From Hepatocystis sp. ex Piliocolobus tephrosceles (taxonomy: Eukaryota; Apicomplexa; Aconoidasida; Haemosporida; Plasmodiidae), in assembly GCA_902459845.2 (NCBI GenBank), contig CABPSV020000085.1, positions 1 to 11,512 of the forward strand: a stretch of 11,512 nt of DNA, in the 5' to 3' direction. Shown here in pieces: positions 7,301 through 11,512 of the stretch. Both the position numbers and the translations under genes were made by a program. The notes beneath the pieces are model-generated. The model was given only the letters and a program-made list of their open reading frames with translations, had not been told where the DNA came from and did not search any database. The stretch's first letter is position 1, and every line of letters begins with the position of its first letter.

Positions 7301-8548
7301 TTTATTTATACTTAATAAAAGTATAATAATATTTGTATTTTCAAATATATTTAATAAATAAGTAAATATATATACATCTAAAAAATCATCTTTTACATTA
7401 AATAATATATCCATATCGTCAATACATATTATACAACCTACATTTGAATACTCTTTTTTTATTTTATCAAATATAAGTTTTAATTTATTATTTTTGTTTT
7501 CATAAGATAAATGTTTTATATATTGTGGTAATGGTATATAAAAAAAAGCACAACCACATTCACCTGCTATGGCGTATGCCAAAGTAGTTTTACCAGAACC
7601 GTTCCAACCGTTTATATTAATTATAGTATTTGAATAATTATTATTATGTTTAAATTTATATGGATAAATTATACTATAAAATATTTCTTTTTTTATATTA
7701 CTGATACCTTTATAAGTAGTTAAATTTATATTTGGATTTATATTTTGTTTAATATCTGATAAAATATTATCCATATTATCCATATCATTTGTTTCTTTCT
7801 CTTTTTCTCTTAATTTAATCATATCTGTTTTCATTTTTTCAATTACTAAATTTAAAATTGATTTTTTTTTTTTTTTTTGTATAATTGGTGTTGCACTACT
7901 TTCAATTTCATTATTATTATTATTATTATTATTTATTTTTTTTTTTTTTTTTTTCATTTTGTTTGTTTCTTTAATACATACATTATTACCATTTATATTG
8001 TTATTGTTTTGTATAATTTTTTTACATTTTTCACTTAAAAGTAGTTTTTTTTCTGTGATATGTTTTTTTAAGGGGGATACTACTACATCATCTTCTATTT
8101 CAACTACATTTATATATTTATTATTTGTACTATTTTGTTGAGTATTTTTTGTAATACTTGTAAAGTTTGTAATGTTTGTAATGTTTGTTAAATTAGAATT
8201 TTCATTTATTATATCACTGGCTACATTTTTATTTATACCAGTTTCTTTTGTATAGTCACTATGTATACAACCTTCACTTGTATATTTTTTTTTGTCTTGC
8301 TTATTCTTATTTATTTTAAGTTTTTTTTTATTTTGAAAAATTGTTTCTATAGCACTCATGACTACACGATCTAAGTCATTTTTTTTTAAACGTCTGTACT
8401 GAACAAATTTATTTTTTAAAATGCTAACTATTAAGTCATAATTATTAAAAATACGTTCTCTGTTGGTTTTTTCATCTCCATTTTTTAAAATTATATTATT
8501 ATTCAATATTATATTAGATATGCTCATCCTTAGTTTATCACTATTCAT
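4322..8548 (-). CDS. Tandem AAA ATPase, Rix7/NVL-like (ribosome biogenesis)
   Basis: 1408 residues, one exon. Module D1 (about 285-485): Walker A GWNGSGKT 314-321 and Walker B IICIDDMD 373-380 with Asp in place of the catalytic Glu; no arginine fingers recognised. Module D2 (about 783-1013): Walker A GPPGCGKT 828-835, Walker B LIFFDEID 883-890, sensor-1 Asn932 in ATTNRPD, arginine fingers R943 and R946 in LRSGRFD. D2 words NIGAL, KGPEVLNKYVGESE and the C-terminal SVSKMQVKYYKKI (about 1392-1404) fit NVL/Rix7 better than CDC48 or Pex1/6. That family is known to strip factors from pre-60S particles in the nucleolus. N-terminal residues about 35-70 could match the NVL N-domain. Lys runs near 198-230 could be nuclear signals. 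Repeats sit at 488-578, 659-705 and 1264-1336. The ATG at 8548 is the first after an in-frame TAA at 8557. Confidence 0.85.
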   Translation of the reverse strand: MNSDKLRMSISNIILNNNIILKNGDEKTNRERIFNNYDLIVSILKNKFVQYRRLKKNDLDRVVMSAIETIFQNKKKLKINKNKQDKKKYTSEGCIHSDYTKETGINKNVASDIINENSNLTNITNITNFTSITKNTQQNSTNNKYINVVEIEDDVVVSPLKKHITEKKLLLSEKCKKIIQNNNNINGNNVCIKETNKMKKKKKKINNNNNNNNEIESSATPIIQKKKKKSILNLVIEKMKTDMIKLREKEKETNDMDNMDNILSDIKQNINPNINLTTYKGISNIKKEIFYSIIYPYKFKHNNNYSNTIININGWNGSGKTTLAYAIAGECGCAFFYIPLPQYIKHLSYENKNNKLKLIFDKIKKEYSNVGCIICIDDMDILFNVKDDFLDVYIFTYLLNIFENTNIIILLLSINKPYDTFLYNKIKHFIPIPLPTYNDRIEIFENITYTYQLFFDINYASSITYGFNRGQIYDIINECFNLYIYNNVENCIENRVENCVENRVENCVENRVEICVENRVENCVENRVENCVENRVENRVENRVENRIENRVENRIENRVENRIENRVENRIENRVENSEKCMLKNDQVDNYIQSDTVLKNNNHIQTDVILKNEDPYSDIEKCETKQKVLMRTTNTNLKNKVDMLVENGEVNTVGTTTGVDSITTGFDSTTTGFGSTTTGVDSTTTGFDSTTTGVDSTTTGVDSTKINSFSTTADTISTTEDVTIITESDESDGADGGDDDNNTTSEEPTKSILLNINNEILYESVKNIKKKMTTQNLCEVPNINLDNIGALKNIKKILETKFILPVKFSTIYNHLGIQKSMGILLYGPPGCGKTMLAKAISNEMKANFIAIKGPEVLNKYVGESEKKIREIFAYASIYKPCLIFFDEIDSICMNRSNNKNSVASDRVVNQLLTEMDGLSQRENIYIIATTNRPDIIDKALLRSGRFDQLIYVPLPNFQGRIDILKKLTKNMPLNKDVDFIEIAKLTKGYSGADLNGILRESAFIALQACKNKINFINSHSIELYQNEKVLPNISQNNTTLNKSNDKYIIINDNVTKINNNTQSYINNNIDTNTYIKINSSSDKIICTDINIESFKNLRTNYDDIKYSNTKEKDMENVFYPNPGNLYKKENNSLYKNNKEKQLEPICNNMLNVNNNSLHEYNQLIHTIEPITEPKNELTHNSDETIQNSTEECIHKVTNEFCLNNNNTKDDYCNNIKSREDNSKLNKIKKLKRKKMIEDNKIYKNYIAEYLTNKKKKNYNEFYNNNNNNNGNNNNNNNNNGNNNNGNNNNSNNNNSNNNNSNNNNSNNNNSNNNNGNNNNGNNNNGNNNNGNNNDNTTNQNAIYKMDNLKNEKLNEQAKNNLIYEFIQKNKNLLTIKQKHIKLAINIVPRSVSKMQVKYYKKISKTFK
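4541..4759 (-). repeat. Asn-rich coding repeat (NNNNG / NNNNS), 15-bp period
   Basis: Encodes residues 1264-1336 of the AAA protein. After an initial run of Asn codons, the unit is four Asn codons then Gly (GGT) or Ser (AGT), repeated about a dozen times. Gly units flank a block of five Ser units, consistent with expansion of a single G-to-S variant. Several reading frames stay open across it on both strands simply because of the 15-base period. Poly-Asn of this kind is typical of Plasmodium proteins and is predicted to be disordered. Confidence 0.93.
6434..6574 (-). repeat. 21-bp coding minisatellite (STTTGVD / STTTGFD)
   Basis: Encodes residues 659-705 of the AAA protein as about 6.7 copies of a seven-residue unit, GVDSTTT, with GFD, GFG and SIT variants. 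It sits in the D1-D2 linker and is followed by an acidic D/E/S stretch. It is Ser/Thr-rich, so it may be phosphorylated or glycosylated, but nothing in the sequence proves that. Confidence 0.93.
6815..7087 (-). repeat. 12-bp coding minisatellite: 22.75 copies of VEN(R/C)
   Basis: Encodes residues 488-578 of the AAA protein: 22 full tetrapeptides plus VEN, with no frame break. The N-terminal half largely alternates VENC with VENR; then comes a short run of pure VENR; the C-terminal half alternates IENR with VENR. Single variants include VEIC. The 24-bp higher-order period differs between halves. It begins immediately after the presumed lid helix of D1 (INECFNLYIYNN). Confidence 0.95.
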
Positions 8549-8565
8549 TATGCCTTACAGAGAGA

Positions 8566-8610
8566 GATGAATGGGGGGGTAGAGATGAATGGGGAGCAAA
8601 GATGAATGGG
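8566..8610. repeat. Threefold decamer GATGAATGGG in the G-rich leader
   Basis: GATGAATGGG occurs at 8566-8575, 8584-8593 and 8601-8610, spaced 18 and 17 bases. The copies continue into G runs of 7, 4 and 3. On the AAA-sense strand the repeat reads CCCATTCATC. It lies 18-62 bases upstream of the AAA start codon, overlapping the short upstream ORF. Confidence 0.85.
8589..8595. promoter_or_regulatory. G-box-like heptamer ATGGGGA
   Basis: Matches the published Plasmodium G-box consensus (A/G)NGGGG(C/A), first described upstream of heat-shock genes, as I recall it. It is one of three similar G-rich words here, 41-47 bases before the AAA start codon. That is very close to the start for a promoter element, so an RNA-level role or chance is equally possible. 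Confidence 0.2.
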
Positions 8611-8990
8611 TAGTCATAAAACAAATCAGCGGATACCCCAAAAAACAGAAGTGGTGGATACCAAAAACAAACACAATTGGTGCAAAAAAACACAATCGTG
8701 TCAAACAAAAGCGGACAAATTTATTTTATTTTTACTTATTATTTTTTAGTTATTATTTTTTCAGTTTCTTATTTTGTTAAAGCAGAACAAAATACCCATG
8801 AAGGCCTGTCCCTTATTTCTAGTTTTTAAAATGTTATAAATTAAAAAAGCAAATAATAAACACAAAAAAAATAAGAAAAAAAATAATAAAACATCTTCAT
8901 ACATATATTAATTTATAAATTAACAGAAATAATGTTAATTATGTTGTAAAAAAAAAAAAAAAATATATATATTAGCAAAAAAAAAAAAAA

Positions 8991-9029
8991 AAAAATCAAT
9001 AATAAAAATCAATGATAAAAATCAATGAT
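8991..9029. repeat. 13-bp tandem triplicate (AAAAATCAATGAT)
   Basis: Three adjacent 13-base units: AAAAATCAATAAT, then AAAAATCAATGAT twice, followed by a partial fourth (AAAAATG). Non-coding, between the DDHD 3' end and the AAA leader. It shares unit length and an initial A5 with the 4191-4294 array but not the remaining sequence. Confidence 0.85.
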
Positions 9030-9279
9030 AAAAATGTATAAAGTAATATGTGGTTGAGGAAAACACAAAAAATGTAGTGACAATAAACTCTGGCTTATTA
9101 CTAAAATTGTATAATTTTTAGTAACTCAATAAATTAACACTTTTTTTTTGTGTCATGTATTTATATGTATTTATGTACATATATATGTATATACGCTTGC
9201 GTTTATACTACCTCTGTCGTTTCTTATAACACCTTTCCTTTACTTAAAAAAAAATAAAAAAGCACAACATTTCTTTAAA

Positions 9280-9304
9280 TTTTTTTTTTTTTTTTTTTTT
9301 TTTT
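9280..9304. repeat. Poly(T) tract, 25 bp
   Basis: T25 followed by a 15-base spacer (GATACTACAAGGTAA) and a second T18 run at 9320-9337. Typical intergenic poly(dA:dT). Confidence 0.88.
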
Positions 9305-9584
9305 GATACTACAAGGTAATTTTTTTTTTTTTTTTTTAAAAAGTGAGGGAAAGAATTAATTTAATAATTTGTATAATTTAAAAAATTGGAATAAAAAATA
9401 AAAAATAAAAGCACAATTAAAAGATAAATCAGAAATGTTATGCAATAGCTATATGATATTAGCTACATTTAAATATATGTAAAATTAGTGAGCAAACAAA
9501 AAAAAAGAAAAAAAAAAAAAAAAACTAAACATATATACCATACAAAAACCTATAAGAAATTGTTAGTAGGCAAAAAAATTCCCT

Positions 9585-11360
9585 TCAAATCAATTTTTTA
9601 AAATTTTTCATATTAAAAGGATCTGACATTAATTGTACATTTTTCTCTTGTTTATGAAATTCTTCCAATGTTTTACAAGCCTTAGATGATATTTCTAAAT
9701 AAACTTCTTTTTTTATATTATCTTTTTCATTTACAGATTTAGTACTATATTCCTTATCAATATTTATTAAATAATCTTCATAACTTATAGGTGCTGTTTT
9801 ATTTAATAAAGTTTTTAATATAAAAAAAGATATATCTTTAATAATAAAATAATTAAAATGTGATTTTAAAATTGCCAAAGGATAAATATAATGTTCTATT
9901 ACAAATTCTTGTAATTGATAATCATATCGAACTGGTATAGCTTCATTATAAGTTTGTTCATGTTCATTCAGTTGTTGTTCATGTTGTTGTTGTTCATTCA
10001 GTTGTTGTTCATGTTGTTGTTGTTCATGTTGTTGTTGTTTTTCTTCATTACTAGTTAGTTCACCTGAATTGTCAGTAAAATAATTATCAATTGAGGACAA
10101 TTCGCTGTTAGAACCTTGAGAAGCGAAAACACTTCTTGTACTATCAGCATAACTAGAATTACTTTTAGAGTAATCATCACTATCGTTATCATCTTTATTT
10201 TTGTTTCTATCACCATTATTTTTGTTTCTATCACCATTATTTTTGTTTCTATCACCATTATTTTTGTTTCTATCACCATTATTTTTGTTTCTATCACCAT
10301 TATTTTTGTTGCTATCATCATTATTTTGGTTGTTATTAAATAGGTACCTACTTATGTTATTATCAGAAATATCCATATTTGATATTTCGTAATAATGTTT
10401 TGTATTATCATTTTTTTCTACATTTTTTGATAGTAATAATTTAGTTTGATAATCTTTATTTTTTTTACTGTATTGATTGTTCTCACCATTGTCATCTATT
10501 TTGTCATATATTTTATCATATATTTTATCATATATTTTATCATCTGTTTTATCATATATTTTATCATATATTTTATCATCTGTTTTATCATCTGTTTTGT
10601 CATATATTTTATCATTTATTTTATCATCTGTTTTATCATCTGTTTTGTCATATATTTTTCCCTCTATTTTGTCATTATAGTTGTCATGTTCAGCACTTTC
10701 ATAAGATAATAAATATTTTTTTTTTTTTTTTTTTTTTCGATTTTTTTCCATTTTTCTTTTTTGTAAAGCCATTTTTCGTTGATTTTCTTTTACTTTCATT
10801 AAAAAATTGTTTATATCTTTACTCGCACTTTTATTATAACATATATTTTTATTTAATGTACCTTGATCTTCATTACTTGGTTTAGGTCGGCTCCAAAATT
10901 TACTTATGCCATTGCTTATAGCCGATGTTATATCATTCAAATTTTGAACGATAGCTAGCTTAGCATTCTGCATATTCTTATCCCATTCAAACCAATATCT
11001 TACTCCATTATTTCTCCAATAATTTATTAAAACAGGTTCTGGTATATTTTTTATTTTAGGATAAATTAAAGGTTCTATTCTAAATGCTACCGGATCGAAT
11101 CCATGAAAAATGTTATAAAATTTTATATTTTCAATTAATTTTAAACCATTATTTATATATTCCGGTTTATATAATGATAATAATGCACTTAATGGACTAC
11201 CAAGCGTAAAAAGATAATCTATTTTGTTTTTCAATTTATATTTTATATTACTATCACTAATACGAACTTTTATATTATGTAGAATTTCATAAGCCATAAC
11301 ACTTCCTAAAGAATATCCTAAAAGACAAATCTTTGCGTTTTTAAATCTTCCATTATCGTC
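9585..11360 (-). CDS. DDHD-domain phospholipase (PA-PLA1 family), 3' exon, 5' partial
   Basis: Numbering counts Met at 11381 as residue 1. The lipase elbow GYSLGS (22-27, nucleophile S24) follows the strand KICLL; then come FTLGSPLS (58-65) and FYNIFHGFDPVAFRIEPL (88-105). The C-terminal part has RYDYQLQEF and SHFNYFIIKDISFFIL. The four residues naming the DDHD domain are assigned as D96, D487, H508 and D516. Residues about 170-480 are a low-complexity insert with three repeat arrays and a Lys run. Family enzymes are known intracellular phospholipase A1s acting on phosphatidic acid and related lipids at ER, Golgi or mitochondrial membranes. No signal peptide or membrane segment is visible here. 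Start: the frame opens through an intron-like stretch, and the acceptor TTTTGGCAG at 11361 gives an exon beginning DDNGRFKN. Upstream exon(s) lie outside the window. Stop TGA at 9585-9587. Confidence 0.83.
   Translation of the reverse strand, partial: DDNGRFKNAKICLLGYSLGSVMAYEILHNIKVRISDSNIKYKLKNKIDYLFTLGSPLSALLSLYKPEYINNGLKLIENIKFYNIFHGFDPVAFRIEPLIYPKIKNIPEPVLINYWRNNGVRYWFEWDKNMQNAKLAIVQNLNDITSAISNGISKFWSRPKPSNEDQGTLNKNICYNKSASKDINNFLMKVKENQRKMALQKRKMEKNRKKKKKKKYLLSYESAEHDNYNDKIEGKIYDKTDDKTDDKINDKIYDKTDDKTDDKIYDKIYDKTDDKIYDKIYDKIYDKIDDNGENNQYSKKNKDYQTKLLLSKNVEKNDNTKHYYEISNMDISDNNISRYLFNNNQNNDDSNKNNGDRNKNNGDRNKNNGDRNKNNGDRNKNNGDRNKNKDDNDSDDYSKSNSSYADSTRSVFASQGSNSELSSIDNYFTDNSGELTSNEEKQQQHEQQQHEQQLNEQQQHEQQLNEHEQTYNEAIPVRYDYQLQEFVIEHYIYPLAILKSHFNYFIIKDISFFILKTLLNKTAPISYEDYLINIDKEYSTKSVNEKDNIKKEVYLEISSKACKTLEEFHKQEKNVQLMSDPFNMKNFKKLI
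9954..10037 (-). repeat. Gln-rich coding repeat (QQQHEQQLNE)
   Basis: Encodes residues 449-476 of the DDHD protein, a short Gln/His/Glu array built of HEQQ and LNEQ words, in the distal part of the insert just before the second half of the DDHD domain. Confidence 0.88.
10197..10301 (-). repeat. 21-bp coding minisatellite (NGDRNKN), 5 copies
   Basis: Five perfect seven-residue units at residues 361-395 of the DDHD protein, preceded by a partial unit (SNKN) and followed by an acidic KDDNDSDD stretch. At DNA level the 21-base units are almost identical, which indicates recent expansion. It also keeps other frames open on both strands; those frames are not genes. Confidence 0.93.
10491..10658 (-). 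repeat. 12-bp coding minisatellite (DKIY / DKTD)
   Basis: Encodes residues 242-297 of the DDHD protein as 14 tetrapeptide units of DKIY or DKTD type, with DKIN and DKID variants. The charge-alternating repeat follows a Lys run and is likely disordered. It has the same 12-bp period as the VEN(R/C) array in the AAA gene, but the sequence is unrelated. Confidence 0.92.
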
Positions 11361-11512
11361 CTGCCAAAAGTTTAAAAACATATAAAATAAATTGAAAAAA
11401 AAATATATAGCAAACAGGTGTAATTTGTTCGTTCGTCTGTTTATTTTTTTTTATTTATTTTTTATTTATTTTTTTATTTTTTATTTATTTTTTATTTTTT
11501 ATTTATTTTTTA
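11361..11512 (-). other. Probable intron of the DDHD gene (3' part)
   Basis: On the - strand this is a TAAA/AAATAA-rich stretch followed by a pyrimidine-rich run ending TTTTGGCAG at 11361, a good acceptor for Plasmodium. The frame stays open from 11450 to the exon but would encode a peptide unlike the family. A TAA at 11453-11451 closes it further upstream. No exon of the 5' part of the gene is visible in the last 60 bases, which are TTTATTTATTTTT repeats on the + strand. Confidence 0.6.

Larger units (their letters stand above)
8555..8617 (-). promoter_or_regulatory. 20-codon upstream ORF ending just before the AAA start codon
   Basis: On the - strand an ATG at 8617 opens a 20-residue frame (MTTHSSLLPIHLYPPIHLSL) ending in TAA at 8557-8555. 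The TAA is in the same frame as the AAA gene, leaving only two codons (GGC ATA) before its ATG at 8548. If the transcript starts upstream of 8617, ribosomes would meet this frame first and it could dampen or time AAA translation. Upstream ORFs are common and known to act in Plasmodium; this one is inferred from position, and the transcription start is unknown. Confidence 0.4.
8549..9584. other. Intergenic region: AAA gene 5' leader/promoter and DDHD gene 3' flank
   Basis: About 1 kb between two genes transcribed leftward. The 150-200 bp next to the AAA start (about 8555-8715) is markedly richer in G and C than other non-coding DNA here. It contains the decamer repeat and short upstream ORF listed separately. 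The rest (about 8720-9584) returns to A/T-rich DNA with poly(A/T) runs at 8948-8963, 8977-8995, 9280-9304 and 9320-9337 and a 13-bp triplicate at 8991-9029. It should hold the DDHD 3' UTR. No further gene is supported. Confidence 0.7.

Noticed and set aside
4322..8548. Assignment of the AAA protein to CDC48/p97, Pex1/Pex6 or a Lon protease
   Set aside because: There is no CDC48 N-domain or Lon Ser-Lys protease domain. D2 words (NIGAL, KGPEVLNKYVGESE) and the C-terminal tail fit NVL/Rix7 better.
8589..8780. 63-residue + strand frame (starts MGSKDEWVV) over the G-rich island
   Set aside because: Its first 44 residues are less repetitive than other spurious frames, but the end is a homopolymer F/Y/L stretch, no family is recognised, and the region is better explained as the AAA leader on the other strand.
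10055..10709. Multiple I/V/F/S-rich frames on both strands over the DDHD insert
   Set aside because: Shadows of the NGDRNKN and DKIY/DKTD arrays.

Overview
This window reads as nuclear DNA from a malaria parasite (Plasmodium). Intergenic DNA is extremely A+T-rich, with long homopolymer A/T runs and (AT)n tracts. Proteins carry poly-Asn, poly-Lys and minisatellite-encoded low-complexity inserts inside otherwise conserved domains. I cannot fix the species from sequence alone. An Alba-family protein with a long RGG tail resembles Plasmodium Alba1, which I recall (unverified) as lying on chromosome 8 of P. falciparum.

Layout. 1-1593 is a gene-free 5' flank. 1594-2316 (+) encodes the Alba/RGG nucleic-acid-binding protein. 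2317-4321 is a convergent intergenic region containing only simple repeats, including an 8-bp and a 13-bp tandem array just 3' of the next gene. 4322-8548 (-) encodes a 1408-residue protein with two AAA modules, most like Rix7/NVL, the pre-60S ribosome-biogenesis unfoldase. Its first module looks catalytically degraded and its second is canonical. It carries three coding minisatellites. 8549-9584 separates it from the upstream gene and includes an unusually G/C-rich leader of about 150 bp with a threefold decamer and a short upstream ORF. 9585 to about 11360 (-) is the 3' exon of a DDHD-domain phospholipase (PA-PLA1 family), whose domain is split by a large repetitive insert. 11361-11512 looks like intron, so the 5' exon(s) lie beyond the window.

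The three genes are not an operon. They are separate eukaryotic transcription units: RNA regulation (Alba), ribosome assembly (Rix7/NVL-like) and lipid turnover (DDHD). I see no tRNA, rRNA, CRISPR array, transposon or clear horizontal transfer. The most distinctive signals are the degenerate first AAA module, the 91-residue VEN(R/C) array with a two-phase 24-bp higher-order pattern, the G-rich leader of the AAA gene, and the split DDHD domain.
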